Origin: Variovorax sp. WS11
Lineage (GTDB): Bacteria; Pseudomonadota; Gammaproteobacteria; Burkholderiales; Burkholderiaceae_C
NCBI RefSeq assembly: GCF_010499245.1
Contig: NZ_JAAGOW010000001.1
Location: 62,001 to 126,000, forward strand
Length of the DNA: 64,000 nt
Direction: 5' to 3'
Shown here: in pieces, positions 9,375 to 19,151 of the stretch
How positions within the stretch are numbered: position 1 is the first letter of the stretch
Layout: every line of letters starts with the position of its first letter
Position numbers and translations under genes: made by a program
Notes under the pieces: model-generated
The model's database searches: none
Told to the model about the DNA's origin: nothing
What the model saw: the letters and a program-made list of their open reading frames with translations, nothing else

Positions 9375-10688
9375 TCAAGGCACTCGCGTCGGACGTGGTC
9401 TCGACGTGCCCGTTCCGACGACCGTCATGTCGGCCGTGCCGTCGGCCAGCCTCGCCTGGACGGCATCGCCGGGCGCCAGGTGCTGCGCACGGGTGATCGC
9501 TTTGCCGTCCGCGCCGGTGAGCCATGCATAGCCACGCTCGAGCACCAGCGCCGGATCGAGCAGCTGCAATCGCAGCGCCGCCCGTTCGAGCCGCTCCCTG
9601 CGCTGCGCCAGCGCGCGGGCGAACTTGAGCGGCAGCTCGGCCTGCAAGGCTTGCTGCGTCTGGGTGAGCCGCTGGGTCCGCGACAGCGCTGCATGGCGCA
9701 GGCGCTGCGCATGCTGCGCCAGCCGCAGTTGCTGGCGCAGCACCAGCGTGGAGGGGCGGGCGAGCCGGGAAGCCGCATCGTCGACGCGTTGGTCCATGGC
9801 ATCCAGGCGCCCCGAAAGCGCTCGACGCAGCCGCTCATCGAGCAGGGCCAGCGCGGCCAGCCACAGCTCGCGCGGCGCGGCAACGAGCTCGGCCGCGGCG
9901 GTGGGCGTCGGCGCACGGAGATCGGCGCAGAAGTCGGCGATGGTGAAGTCGGTTTCATGGCCGATGCCGCTGACGACCGGCACCGGGCTCTGCACGATCG
10001 TGCGCGCCAGCGCCTCGTCGTTGAAGGCCCAGAGATCCTCGATCGAGCCGCCGCCGCGCACCAGCAGGATCACGTCCACCTGCGGCCGCAGCGCGTAGAG
10101 CGATTGCAGCGAGCGCACCAGTTCCCCCGGCGCGCCGGCGCCCTGCACGGCGGCCGGCGCCAGCACGACGGGAATGTGCGGCACGCGCCGCCGCAGGGCT
10201 GTGACCACGTCATGCAGCGCGGCAGCGCCCAGCGAGGTCACGATGCCGATCGCCCTCGGCATGGCGGGCAGGGCCCGCTTGCGGGCGGAGTCGAACAGGC
10301 CTTCGGCCTCGAGGCGCGCCTTGCGCTGCAGGAACTGCTCGAACAGCGCGCCCTGCCCGGCCCGGCGCAGGCTCTCGACCACCAGCTGCAGATCGCCGCG
10401 CGGCTCGTACACCGCCAGGCGACCGCGAACCTCGACCTGGTCGCCATCGCGCGGCGAGAAATCGAGCAGGCCCGCGGCGCGCCGGAACATGGCGCAGCGC
10501 AGCTGGCCGCTTTCGTCCTTCAGCGCGAAGTAGCAGTGGCCGCTGGCTGCGCGCGAGAAGCCGCTGATCTCGCCGCGCACCGCGACCGGATTGAAGCGCG
10601 CTTCGAGCGCATCCGCGACGGCGCGGCACAGGGCGCCCACGGCCCACACACGGGGACCGGGGGCCTGCGGCGCGTCAAATTCGCTCAT
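9375..10688 (-). CDS. xseA: Exodeoxyribonuclease VII large subunit
   Basis: This 437-aa protein is the large subunit of exonuclease VII, which cuts single-stranded DNA to oligonucleotides. An N-terminal OB-fold spans about residues 10-110. The catalytic domain follows, with the VILLVRGGGSIEDLWAFND motif and the PVVSGIGHETDFTIAD motif, and then a long helical coiled-coil region. The small subunit gene xseB is not in this window. xseA lies 47 bp upstream of sodB on the same strand. Confidence 0.95.
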   Translation of the reverse strand: MSEFDAPQAPGPRVWAVGALCRAVADALEARFNPVAVRGEISGFSRAASGHCYFALKDESGQLRCAMFRRAAGLLDFSPRDGDQVEVRGRLAVYEPRGDLQLVVESLRRAGQGALFEQFLQRKARLEAEGLFDSARKRALPAMPRAIGIVTSLGAAALHDVVTALRRRVPHIPVVLAPAAVQGAGAPGELVRSLQSLYALRPQVDVILLVRGGGSIEDLWAFNDEALARTIVQSPVPVVSGIGHETDFTIADFCADLRAPTPTAAAELVAAPRELWLAALALLDERLRRALSGRLDAMDQRVDDAASRLARPSTLVLRQQLRLAQHAQRLRHAALSRTQRLTQTQQALQAELPLKFARALAQRRERLERAALRLQLLDPALVLERGYAWLTGADGKAITRAQHLAPGDAVQARLADGTADMTVVGTGTSRPRPTRVP

Positions 10689-11003
10689 AGGGCGAAAGCA
10701 TCACAAGCTGACAGTCGTCCACAAGCAGGGAGATGGCCCCCAGTACCTGCGGGGCATTGGCCCGGCATGCACGAGTTCCCGTACAAGCCGTTGATTTGAT
10801 TGGAAAAAGTGCTGCTCAAAATTCGGTCGATCCAGCGCGAGGCCGGTGAAATGAGGCTGGTGGCAGGTTGCGCGGTGGGTTAGCCACAAAGTTATCCACA
10901 GAAGTTGTGGGCCGTGGCCGACAGGCGAAACAAATCGGAACATCTGCCGCCGACGGTGGATAATCGCCGCGCATTTGCAGTCCACGGGCCGGAGGATTTC
11001 TTC
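10689..11003. other. 315-bp divergent intergenic region (xseA / exbB)
   Basis: No gene is supported here. It holds a cluster of DnaA-box-like sequences (10880-10963) and a CCACAA / TTGTGG inverted repeat, listed separately, and must contain the divergent promoters of xseA and the exbB operon. Apart from these I see nothing. Confidence 0.6.
10880..10963. promoter_or_regulatory. Cluster of DnaA-box-like sites
   Basis: A perfect DnaA box TTATCCACA lies at 10892-10900. A one-mismatch copy TTAGCCACA is at 10880-10888 and an inverted copy GGTGGATAA, also one mismatch, is at 10955-10963. CCACAA (10884-10889) and TTGTGG (10905-10910) form an inverted repeat around the perfect box. It lies about 40-120 bp before the exbB start. 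Confidence 0.55.
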
Positions 11004-11636
<633 letters not shown>

Positions 11637-11679
11637 ACGCCCCCACGCTTGCCACTTCGTGTGCTGCGCTGCCCCTCAG

Positions 11680-11719
11680 GGAGGCTCCAGCCTCCTTGGG
11701 GCGGCCCGGCGGAGGCTGG
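11680..11719 (+). promoter_or_regulatory. Mutually exclusive hairpins covering the exbD ribosome site
   Basis: CCAGCCTCC (11687-11695) pairs perfectly with GGAGGCTGG (11711-11719), which contains the exbD Shine-Dalgarno sequence. The same CCAGCCTCC overlaps AGCCTCC (11689-11695), which can instead pair with GGAGGCT (11680-11686) just upstream. The element fits a translational switch, or it could be an interspersed Comamonadaceae repeat. Confidence 0.5.
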
Positions 11720-11721
11720 GT

Positions 11722-12156
11722 ATGAGGCGGATGCACTTCACCCATGGCTCGAAGGAAGAGCCCGAGATCAACCTGATCCCCTTCATCGACGTGCTGCTGG
11801 TCGTCCTCATCTTCCTGATGCTGTCGACCACCTACAGCAAGTTCACCGAGATGCAGCTGCGCCTGCCGGTGGCCGATGTGGAGGCCCAGCGCGACTATCC
11901 CAAGGAGGTGATCGTCGGCGTCTCGGCCGACGGGCGCTACTCCATCAACAAGACCGTGCTGCCCGAGCGCAGCGTGGAAGCGGTGGCAGAGGCCCTGGGT
12001 GCCGCGGCCAACGGCGGCAAGGACAGCATCGTGATCATCAGCGCCGATGCCAGCACCGCCCATCAGTCGGTCATCACGGTGATGGAAGCCGCGCGCCGCG
12101 CCGGCCTCATGCAAATCACCTTCGCCACCCAGTCGGCCGCCCGGGCGGGACGCTAG
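11722..12156 (+). CDS. exbD: ExbD/TolR-family biopolymer transport protein
   Basis: This 144-aa protein is the partner of ExbB. It has a short cytoplasmic N-terminus, one transmembrane helix (about 20-40) beginning at [18 protein letters not shown], where the conserved aspartate (FIDV) carries the proton, and a periplasmic TolR/ExbD domain. The start ATG at 11722 has GGAGG 6 bp upstream; a second ATG is 9 bp further on. It is 85 bp after exbB and 2 bp before lpxK. Confidence 0.92.
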   Translation: MRRMHFTHGSKEEPEINLIPFIDVLLVVLIFLMLSTTYSKFTEMQLRLPVADVEAQRDYPKEVIVGVSADGRYSINKTVLPERSVEAVAEALGAAANGGKDSIVIISADASTAHQSVITVMEAARRAGLMQITFATQSAARAGR

Positions 12157-12158
12157 TC

Positions 12159-13139
12159 TTGGATCTGCAGCGGGCCTGGCTGCAACGCGGCGTGCTCGCG
12201 GGGCTGTTGTGGCCCTTCTCCCTTCTCTACGGCGCGCTGGCGGCTGCCCGCCGCGCGCTCTACGGCCTCGGCATCCTGGCGACCGAGCGCGTCGGCGTTC
12301 CGGTGATCGTGGTCGGCAACGTGATCACCGGCGGCTCGGGCAAGACGCCGGTCGTGATGGCGGTCGTGCGCCATCTCCGGGCTCGTGGGCTGAAGGTGGG
12401 CGTGGTGTCGCGGGGCTACGGCCGGGCCACCGACGACTGCCGCGAAGTGCATGAGGACAGCGACCCGCGCGAGGTCGGCGACGAGCCGGCCCTGATCCGC
12501 CGTTCGACCGGGGCACCCGTCTTCGTCGCGCGCCGCCGCATCGAGGCTGCGCGCGCGCTGCTGGCGCGCCATCCGGGCACGCAGTGCATCGTGAGCGACG
12601 ACGGCCTGCAGCACTTGGCACTGGCGCGCGACGTCGAGATCTGCGTCTTCGACGACCGCGGCACGGGCAACGGCTGGCTGCTGCCCGCCGGTCCGCTGCG
12701 CGAACGCTGGCCGCGCCGCTGCGACTTGGTGCTCCACACCGGCATGCGGCCCGCCTTCGCCGGCTTCACCGCGCGGCGCTCGCTGGCCGAGCAGGCCTTA
12801 CGGCTGGACGGCACGCCGGTCCCGCTCGCATCGCTCGCCGAGCGGCCGCTGGTGGCGGTCGCCGCCATCGCGAAGCCCGAGGCCTTCTTCCAGATGCTGC
12901 GCGAGCGCGGACTGCAGCCGCAGCAGTGCATCGGCTTGCCCGACCACCACGATTTCACCGACTGGCAGCCTCCGCCGGACACAGGCTACACGCTGCTGTG
13001 CACCGAGAAGGACGCGCTCAAGCTGTGGCGCCGCGCGCCCGATGCGCTGGCGCTGCCGCTGGTGTTCGAACCCGAGCCGGCCTTCTTCCGCGCACTCGAC
13101 GCAAAGCTATCATCGCTCGATGGACACCAAGCTGCTTGA
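12159..13139 (+). CDS. lpxK: Tetraacyldisaccharide 4'-kinase
   Basis: This 326-aa inner-membrane-associated kinase phosphorylates the lipid A precursor at the 4' position. An N-terminal membrane helix is followed by the P-loop-like [15 protein letters not shown], the GVVSRGYGR motif, the VGDEPALI motif and the SDDGLQH motif typical of LpxK. The start is a TTG at 12159, just 2 bp after the exbD stop. It overlaps the next gene by 20 bp. Confidence 0.94.
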   Translation: MDLQRAWLQRGVLAGLLWPFSLLYGALAAARRALYGLGILATERVGVPVIVVGNVITGGSGKTPVVMAVVRHLRARGLKVGVVSRGYGRATDDCREVHEDSDPREVGDEPALIRRSTGAPVFVARRRIEAARALLARHPGTQCIVSDDGLQHLALARDVEICVFDDRGTGNGWLLPAGPLRERWPRRCDLVLHTGMRPAFAGFTARRSLAEQALRLDGTPVPLASLAERPLVAVAAIAKPEAFFQMLRERGLQPQQCIGLPDHHDFTDWQPPPDTGYTLLCTEKDALKLWRRAPDALALPLVFEPEPAFFRALDAKLSSLDGHQAA

Positions 13140-13302
13140 ACTGCTCGTCTGCCCCGTGACCAAGGGACCGCTCACCTGGCACCCCGAGAAGCAGGAGCTG
13201 TGCTCGCGCAGCGCCCGCCTCGCCTACCCGGTGCGCGACGGCATCCCGGTCCTGCTCGAGACCGAGGCCCGCACGCTGTCCGACGAAGAACTGGGGCTCT
13301 GA
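13120..13302 (+). CDS. Trm112 family small protein
   Basis: This 60-aa protein belongs to the Trm112/YcaR family, with the [18 protein letters not shown] opening and the [13 protein letters not shown] segment. It keeps one of the zinc-binding-type cysteines (C11) but lacks the full CxxC pair, as is common in the bacterial members. It is usually found between lpxK and kdsB, as here. Its start lies inside the lpxK end, which suggests translational coupling. The bacterial function is not established. Confidence 0.9.
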   Translation: MDTKLLELLVCPVTKGPLTWHPEKQELCSRSARLAYPVRDGIPVLLETEARTLSDEELGL

Positions 13303-13304
13303 GC

Positions 13305-14069
13305 TTGCGCTTCTCCGTTCTCATCCCGGCGCGGCTCGCCTCCACGCGGCTGCCCGACAAGCCCCTGGCGGACATCGCCGGCGTGCCGATGGTGGTGCGC
13401 GTCGCGCAGCGTGCGCGGCAGTCCGGCGCCGAGCGTGTCGTGGTGGCCGCCGACGACGCCCGCATCGTCAGCGCCTGCGAGGCGCACGGCGTCGAGGTCC
13501 TGCTGACCCGCACCGACCACCCGAGCGGCAGCGACCGGCTCGCCGAGGCCTGCGTGCAGCTCGGCCTGGCGGACGACGAGATCGTGGTCAATGTCCAGGG
13601 CGACGAGCCGCTGATCGATCCGGCGCTCATCGATGCAGTGGCCGAGACCCTCACCTCCCACCCCGATGCCGCGATGAGCACGGCGGCGCATGCGATCGAC
13701 TCGCTCGAGGACTTCCTCAATCCCAACGTCGTCAAGACCGTGCTCGACGCCCGGGGCAATGCGCTCTACTTCAGTCGGGCACCGATCCCGTGGTGGCGCG
13801 ACGGCTTCGCGAAGAACGGGCCGACGGCCTTGCCGACCTCCCCGGCGCCGCTGCGCCACATCGGCATCTATGGGTATCGTGCGGCCTTCGTGCGGCAGTT
13901 CCCGAGTCTCCCGCCGGCACCGGTCGAGGCCACCGAGGCGCTGGAGCAGTTGCGCGCGCAGTGGCACGGACACCGCATCGCCGTGCACGTGAGCGCGCAT
14001 GCACCCGGCCCGGGCATCGATACGCCCGAAGATCTCACGCGGGTCCGCGCCCTGTTCGGCACTGCCTGA
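13305..14069 (+). CDS. kdsB: 3-deoxy-manno-octulosonate cytidylyltransferase
   Basis: This 254-aa enzyme activates Kdo as CMP-Kdo for LPS inner core synthesis. The N-terminal nucleotide-binding motif [15 protein letters not shown] is present, followed by the NVQGDEPLI motif, [11 protein letters not shown] and [11 protein letters not shown]. The start is a TTG at 13305, 2 bp after the Trm112 stop; no ATG at this point keeps the conserved N-terminus. It belongs to the exbB-adk gene run. Confidence 0.95.
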   Translation: MRFSVLIPARLASTRLPDKPLADIAGVPMVVRVAQRARQSGAERVVVAADDARIVSACEAHGVEVLLTRTDHPSGSDRLAEACVQLGLADDEIVVNVQGDEPLIDPALIDAVAETLTSHPDAAMSTAAHAIDSLEDFLNPNVVKTVLDARGNALYFSRAPIPWWRDGFAKNGPTALPTSPAPLRHIGIYGYRAAFVRQFPSLPPAPVEATEALEQLRAQWHGHRIAVHVSAHAPGPGIDTPEDLTRVRALFGTA

Positions 14070-14849
<780 letters not shown>

Positions 14850-14856
14850 TCGATCC

Positions 14857-15330
14857 TCAGGCCGGGCTGGAGCGCAGCCCGTAGACCTTGCCGTCGACGA
14901 ACAGGTACTCGACGCGCATCACGGCCTCGCCCTTTTCCTCCTTGAAGGTGAACCCCACCGCCGAGACGGTGGTGCCGGGCTTGATCTCCGCGACCTTCCA
15001 GGCCTCCATGCGCGTCAGTGGCGCGAGCTCGAGCTCCCACTGGCGATCGATGCGCCGAGGCACCGTGGTCCGTGCGAGCAGGGCCGGCCCGTCGACCGGT
15101 GCGCTCTGTGCCGGCAGCGTCCGCTTCGCCAGGTCGGCCGGCACCTTCAGCCCGGACGGGATATCGACCAACAGTTCCACATGCGGGTTCTGCCAGCGGG
15201 CGCTCGCCACCGTCCCCTCGAGGTAGATCGGACGGTCCTGATCGAAGCTGCTCCAGCCATGGTGCGCAAGGGCGAGCGGGGTGGCCAGCGGCAAGGATGC
15301 GGCGGCGATGACGATGTGGCGACGTTTCAT
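14857..15330 (-). CDS. DUF6152-like exported protein
   Basis: This 157-aa protein has a signal peptide (MKRRHIVIAAASLPLATPLALA) whose mature form begins HHGWSSFDQ. The HHGW...YLEGTV opening and the NPH segment fit the family I recognise as DUF6152, small exported proteins of unknown role; the two or three histidines near the N-terminus might bind metal. It lies 16 bp downstream of a small membrane protein on the same strand, a pairing that suggests they work together. The family name is from recognition, not from a search. Confidence 0.7.
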   Translation of the reverse strand: MKRRHIVIAAASLPLATPLALAHHGWSSFDQDRPIYLEGTVASARWQNPHVELLVDIPSGLKVPADLAKRTLPAQSAPVDGPALLARTTVPRRIDRQWELELAPLTRMEAWKVAEIKPGTTVSAVGFTFKEEKGEAVMRVEYLFVDGKVYGLRSSPA

Positions 15331-15346
15331 CGGACAAGCTCCTTCT

Positions 15347-15763
15347 TCAGTACGCGATCCATCGGCCGCAGAACACGACGGCCAGCCAGATCGCAGTAGA
15401 CAACAGCATCTGTACCCGCGCCAGCGCATCGAGTTTGCGCAGCGACCCGCGCGCATGGAACCACCCGGCGTTGAAGCCGGCGGCCAGCAGCAGACCCATC
15501 TTGACCAGGAAGGCCCGGTTGGCCAGCAGTTCCGCCGGCTGGGTGGCGAACATCAGCGAACCGCTGGCGGCCGCGAGCCCGAAGCCGCCGATGGCGAGCG
15601 TAAGCGACAGCCTGGCCATGGCCTGCATCGGCAAGGCGGCAGCGCGCCCGAACACCCGCATCTCGAGCGCCACCAGGTTGCCGAGCAACAGCGCGATGCC
15701 GACGATATGCACCACCTCCAGCGCCGGGTAAACCCAGGCATGCGAGCGCAGGGCCTCGAACAT
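15347..15763 (-). CDS. Small four-helix membrane protein, unknown function
   Basis: This 138-aa protein has four predicted transmembrane helices (about 15-35, 50-72, 85-102 and 115-135). Histidines H8, H19 and H103 lie near the membrane faces, as in haem or copper membrane proteins of CopD or DUF6644 type, but I cannot confirm either family. It sits 4 bp after the asparaginase stop and 16 bp before the DUF6152-like gene, all on the minus strand, so the three probably share a transcript. Confidence 0.7.
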   Translation of the reverse strand: MFEALRSHAWVYPALEVVHIVGIALLLGNLVALEMRVFGRAAALPMQAMARLSLTLAIGGFGLAAASGSLMFATQPAELLANRAFLVKMGLLLAAGFNAGWFHARGSLRKLDALARVQMLLSTAIWLAVVFCGRWIAY

Positions 15764-15767
15764 GCCT

Positions 15768-16760
15768 TCAGCCGCCGGGCTGGGTCGCCATCAGTTCCAG
15801 CGCCAGCGCGATGCGCGCCTTCACCGGCGTCAGCGCCCCGGCATCGCGCAGCACAGCGCCAGGGGTCGGAAGAATGCGGCCCTGCAGGCAGCGGGTAGCA
15901 CGCACCACCGCAATGCCCGCCGCCTGCGCCCGCAGCGCGGCTGCTTCCAGCGATTCGTGCAGGGTGCCGTTGCCGGTGGCCGCGAGCACCAGGCCCTGGA
16001 CCGGCTCGGCAGCGCCTGGCTGTCGCTCCTGGATCAAGACATCGACGATGCTGCCGCGCGCCTCCGCGTGGCTCAGCACGATCTCGACGCGGGGCCAGCG
16101 CTCGGCCTGCTGCATCAGCTCGAAGCAACGGCGAGCCGGCTCGGACGGGGAGGTGGGCCAGCTCCTGAGTTCGCGCAAGGCGCCCTCCTCCACATAGGCC
16201 ACCGGTCCCGCATCGCCGGAATCGAAGGCGTCGACCCGGTAGGTGTGCACCTTCTGCACATCGAAGGCACTGTGTACCGCGCCCGCGCAGGCCGCCACGA
16301 CGCCCCGCGCACCGGGACTCGCCGCGACAGCAACGGCATCGCGAACGTTCTGTGGGCCATCGGGCGTCAGCGCCGTGGCCGGCCGCATGGCGCAGGTCAG
16401 CACGACCGGCTTGGAAGGCGCCAGCACCGATTGAAGGAAGAAGGCGGTCTCCTCCAGCGTGTCGGTGCCGTGGGTGACGACCAGGCCCGCGACATCGGGC
16501 TCGGCCAGCCAATGGGCGCAGCGTTCGGCCAGCCGGCGCCAGATCGAAAAGCTCATGTCCTTGCTGTCGACCTGCGCCACCTGCTCGGTCTGCAGCACGA
16601 TGCCCGGGGGCGCGGCGATGCCCTCCAGCAGTTCGGTCACGCCCACCTGACCGGCGGTGTAGCCCACGTTGTCGCCCGCGCTGGCGGCGCGGCCCGCGAT
16701 CGTGCCGCCCGTGCCCAGGACGATCACGCGACGCCTGATTTCGCTGTTGTTGTCGGCCAT
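15768..16760 (-). CDS. L-asparaginase
   Basis: This 330-aa enzyme hydrolyses asparagine to aspartate and ammonia. Both catalytic threonine motifs are present: VLGTGGTIAG near residue 15 and VVTHGTDTLEETA near residue 88, with the downstream conserved lysine in the CAMRPATA segment replaced by arginine context typical of several type I/II enzymes. No signal peptide is seen, so it is likely cytoplasmic. The start at 16760 (MADNNSE) was chosen over an upstream extension. It diverges from lexA, and both LexA boxes lie in the shared 74-bp region. Confidence 0.88.
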   Translation of the reverse strand: MADNNSEIRRRVIVLGTGGTIAGRAASAGDNVGYTAGQVGVTELLEGIAAPPGIVLQTEQVAQVDSKDMSFSIWRRLAERCAHWLAEPDVAGLVVTHGTDTLEETAFFLQSVLAPSKPVVLTCAMRPATALTPDGPQNVRDAVAVAASPGARGVVAACAGAVHSAFDVQKVHTYRVDAFDSGDAGPVAYVEEGALRELRSWPTSPSEPARRCFELMQQAERWPRVEIVLSHAEARGSIVDVLIQERQPGAAEPVQGLVLAATGNGTLHESLEAAALRAQAAGIAVVRATRCLQGRILPTPGAVLRDAGALTPVKARIALALELMATQPGG

Positions 16761-16781
16761 GGCTTGCCAAAGCTCCGGAAA

Positions 16782-16797
16782 CTGGTTAAAAATACAG
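16782..16797 (+). promoter_or_regulatory. LexA box 1
   Basis: CTGG-N8-ACAG differs from the CTGT-N8-ACAG consensus at one position. It lies 38 bp before the lexA start and 21 bp from the divergent asparaginase start. Confidence 0.8.
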
Positions 16798-16800
16798 GTA

Positions 16801-16816
16801 CTGGATATGCAGCCAG
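16801..16816 (+). promoter_or_regulatory. LexA box 2 (weaker)
   Basis: CTGG-N8-CCAG is a symmetrical CTG/CAG half-site pair, three bases after box 1. Tandem boxes before lexA are the normal arrangement for autoregulation. Confidence 0.6.
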
Positions 16817-16834
16817 TGCCGCAAGGAGTCGTCA

Positions 16835-17509
16835 ATGCAGTTCGCCGTCAAGCTTACCGCCCGCCAGCAACAGATTCTGGACCTGATCCAAAGCGCCATC
16901 GCGCGCACCGGTGCGCCGCCTACGCGCGCCGAGATCGCCGCCGAACTGGGCTTCAAGTCCGCCAATGCGGCCGAGGAACACCTCCAGGCCCTGGCACGCA
17001 AGGGCGTCATCGAACTCGTGAGCGGCACATCGCGCGGCATCCGCCTCAAGGGCGACGCGCTGCGCTCGCTGAACGAATCGCGCAACAACCAGTTCTCGTT
17101 GTCGCTGCCCGGCATGGCACAGCTCGCCCTGCCGCTGATCGGCCGCGTGGCAGCGGGCTCGCCCATCCTGGCGCAGGAGCACGTGGACCAGACCTACTAC
17201 GTGGAGAACACGCTGTTCCAGCGCCAGCCCGACTACCTGCTCAAGGTGCGCGGCATGTCCATGCGCGACGCCGGCATCATGGACGGCGACCTGCTGGCCG
17301 TGCAGGCCACCAAGGAGGCCCGCAACGGCCAGATCGTCGTGGCCCGGCTGGGCGACGAGGTCACGGTCAAGCGCCTCAAGCGCAACAAGCAGGTCATCGA
17401 GCTGCATGCCGAGAACCCCGACTACCCCACCATCATCGTGCAGCCCGGCGAGCCTTTCGAGATCGAAGGCCTCGCTGTCGGCCTGATCCGCAACACGATG
17501 CTGATGTAG
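16835..17509 (+). CDS. lexA: LexA SOS repressor
   Basis: This 224-aa repressor controls the SOS response and is inactivated by RecA-stimulated self-cleavage. The winged-helix DNA-binding domain occupies about residues 1-72 ([36 protein letters not shown]). The cleavage bond is A107-G108 in RVAAGSP, the nucleophile is S142 in GMSM and the general base is K179 in EVTVKRL. A GGAG ribosome site precedes the ATG. It is preceded by two LexA boxes. Confidence 0.97.
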   Translation: MQFAVKLTARQQQILDLIQSAIARTGAPPTRAEIAAELGFKSANAAEEHLQALARKGVIELVSGTSRGIRLKGDALRSLNESRNNQFSLSLPGMAQLALPLIGRVAAGSPILAQEHVDQTYYVENTLFQRQPDYLLKVRGMSMRDAGIMDGDLLAVQATKEARNGQIVVARLGDEVTVKRLKRNKQVIELHAENPDYPTIIVQPGEPFEIEGLAVGLIRNTMLM

Positions 17510-17593
17510 CCCCGCACAAGGCGGCATGGGCGAAATCGGCCCGTGCCCCACCGGCTGCGACAGGTGGCGGGCGTATGGCCGAGGGTCATCACC

Positions 17594-17612
17594 CTGTCGC
17601 GGCCGATGACAG
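17594..17612. repeat. Inverted repeat before the 110-aa gene
   Basis: CTGTC-N9-GACAG forms a perfect 5-bp palindrome. The half-sites look like LexA but the spacing is 11 between CTGT and ACAG, not 8, so it is probably not a LexA site. Confidence 0.35.
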
Positions 17613-17654
17613 CAATCCTGCCTGTGTTCAATCTCTGACCTTCATGGAGTTCAC

Positions 17655-17987
17655 ATGGGAATCGCTCTGCTCAGCCTCGTCGACCTGTTCACGCCCCTTC
17701 AATCGCTGGCCAGCCGCTGGATGCCGTCGCGCCGCCGCAGCGCCTCCGGCCTGCGCTATGTCGGCATCCAGCCCAGTTGCGCCGCGCGTCCTGCTGCGCC
17801 AACGTCCCACTTGTCGGCGCCGGCCCGTCCGTTGCGCGTGGTGCGCATGGTCGATGCGCAGCCCAACGGCCCGGGCACGGGCCGGGTCGTGATCTCCGGC
17901 CGCATGGCCGATGTCTGCGCCGAGCTCGACCGGCTGGCCGCATTGGAAGCCGCTGGCGCAATGCCGTCGTCCGGCCGCCTGCATTGA
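17655..17987 (+). CDS. Hypothetical 110-aa protein downstream of lexA
   Basis: I do not recognise a family. The protein has an N-terminal hydrophobic-amphipathic stretch (MGIALLSLVDLFTPLQSLASRW), a Pro/Ala/Arg-rich middle, and a conserved-looking C-terminus ending in RVVISGRMADVCAELDRLAALEA. A GGAG lies 5 bp before the ATG. It follows lexA by 145 bp in the same direction without a clear terminator between, so SOS co-expression is possible but unproven. Confidence 0.65.
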   Translation: MGIALLSLVDLFTPLQSLASRWMPSRRRSASGLRYVGIQPSCAARPAAPTSHLSAPARPLRVVRMVDAQPNGPGTGRVVISGRMADVCAELDRLAALEAAGAMPSSGRLH

Positions 17988-18073
17988 GCACCGCGCCCCG
18001 CCGCCAGGCGCGCTGAGCGCCCGAGGCACGGGCACATCCGCGGGCGCATCCGCGGGCATTGAGCGGGCATATC

Positions 18074-18096
18074 CCAGAAGCGCCCTGCGCTTCTGG
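18074..18096. repeat. Perfect hairpin before the D-2-hydroxyacid dehydrogenase
   Basis: CCAGAAGCGC and GCGCTTCTGG form a 10-bp perfect stem with a 3-nt loop, without a T-run. Just upstream (about 18027-18058) is a short direct repeat of GCATCCGCGGGC type. It may be a weak terminator of the preceding gene or a leader element. Confidence 0.45.
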
Positions 18097-18143
18097 CGCA
18101 CGGCATGCAACCCTGCGGATAGTGCGAGGCACAATGGCACGCC

Positions 18144-19151
18144 ATGAACATCGTGATCCTCGACGACTATCAGGACGCAGTGCGCAAGCTGCGCTGCGCC
18201 TCCAAGCTCGACGCGTATGCCGCCAAGGTCTACACCAACACCGTCAAGGGCATCGGGCAGCTCTCGGTGCGGCTCAAGGATGCGGACGTGATCGTGCTGA
18301 TCCGCGAACGCACCCAGATCTCGCGCCAGCTGATCGAAAAGCTTCCCAAGCTCAAGCTCATCTCGCAGACCGGGCGCGCCGGCCAGCACATCGACGTCAA
18401 TGCCTGCACGGAGCACGGCGTGGCGGTCGCCGAGGGCTCGGGTTCGCCGCTTGCACCGGCCGAACTCACCTGGGCGCTGATCATGGCGGCGATGCGCCGG
18501 CTGCCGCAGTACATCAGCAACCTCAAGCACGGCGCCTGGCAGCAGTCGGGCCTCAAATCCGCTTCCATGCCGGCCAACTTCGGGCTGGGTTCCGTCCTCA
18601 AGGGCAAGACGCTCTGCATCTGGGGCTATGGCCGCATCGGGCAGCTGGTGGCGCGCTACGGACAGGCCTTCGGCATGCAGGTCGTGATCTGGGGCCGCGA
18701 GGAAAGCTGCGCGCGCGCGCGCTCCGACGGCTTCCAGGTGGCGCCCAACCGCGAAGCCTTCTTCGCCGCGGCCGACGTGCTGTCGATCCACCTGCGGCTC
18801 ACCGAGGAGACCCGCGGCTTGGTCACGCTCGAGGACCTCTCGCGCATGAAGCCCACCGCGCTCTTCGTCAACACCTCGCGCGCCGAGCTCATGGAGCAGG
18901 ACGCCCTGCTCGCCGCGCTCAACCGCGGCCGGCCCGGCCTGGCGGCCATCGACGTCTTCGAGAGCGAGCCGCCCCTGCAGGGCCACGCCCTGCTGCGGCT
19001 GGAGAACTGCATCTGCACGCCGCACATCGGGTACGTCGAGCAGGACAGCTACGAGATGTACTTCGGCCAGGCCTTCGACAACGTCGTCAGCTTCATCAAG
19101 GGCAATCCGACCAACATCGTCAATCCGGGCGCGCTGCAGGTGCGACGTTGA
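18144..19151 (+). CDS. D-2-hydroxyacid dehydrogenase family protein
   Basis: This 335-aa enzyme should reduce 2-oxoacids or oxidise D-2-hydroxyacids with NAD(P). The Rossmann motif GYGRIG lies at 161-166 and the catalytic set R246, E275 and H294 (in CTPHIGY) is complete. The length and layout fit the phosphoglycerate-dehydrogenase-like group, but the substrate cannot be told. Its stop overlaps the start of the following MFS transporter, so the transporter may carry its substrate or product. Confidence 0.9.
   Translation: MNIVILDDYQDAVRKLRCASKLDAYAAKVYTNTVKGIGQLSVRLKDADVIVLIRERTQISRQLIEKLPKLKLISQTGRAGQHIDVNACTEHGVAVAEGSGSPLAPAELTWALIMAAMRRLPQYISNLKHGAWQQSGLKSASMPANFGLGSVLKGKTLCIWGYGRIGQLVARYGQAFGMQVVIWGREESCARARSDGFQVAPNREAFFAAADVLSIHLRLTEETRGLVTLEDLSRMKPTALFVNTSRAELMEQDALLAALNRGRPGLAAIDVFESEPPLQGHALLRLENCICTPHIGYVEQDSYEMYFGQAFDNVVSFIKGNPTNIVNPGALQVRR

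Noticed and set aside
10880..10963. Chromosome replication origin
   Set aside because: Only three DnaA-like boxes, no AT-rich unwinding region, and no dnaA, rpmH or gidA nearby.
17594..17612. LexA box before the 110-aa gene
   Set aside because: The CTGT and ACAG halves are 11 bp apart; the LexA spacing is 8.
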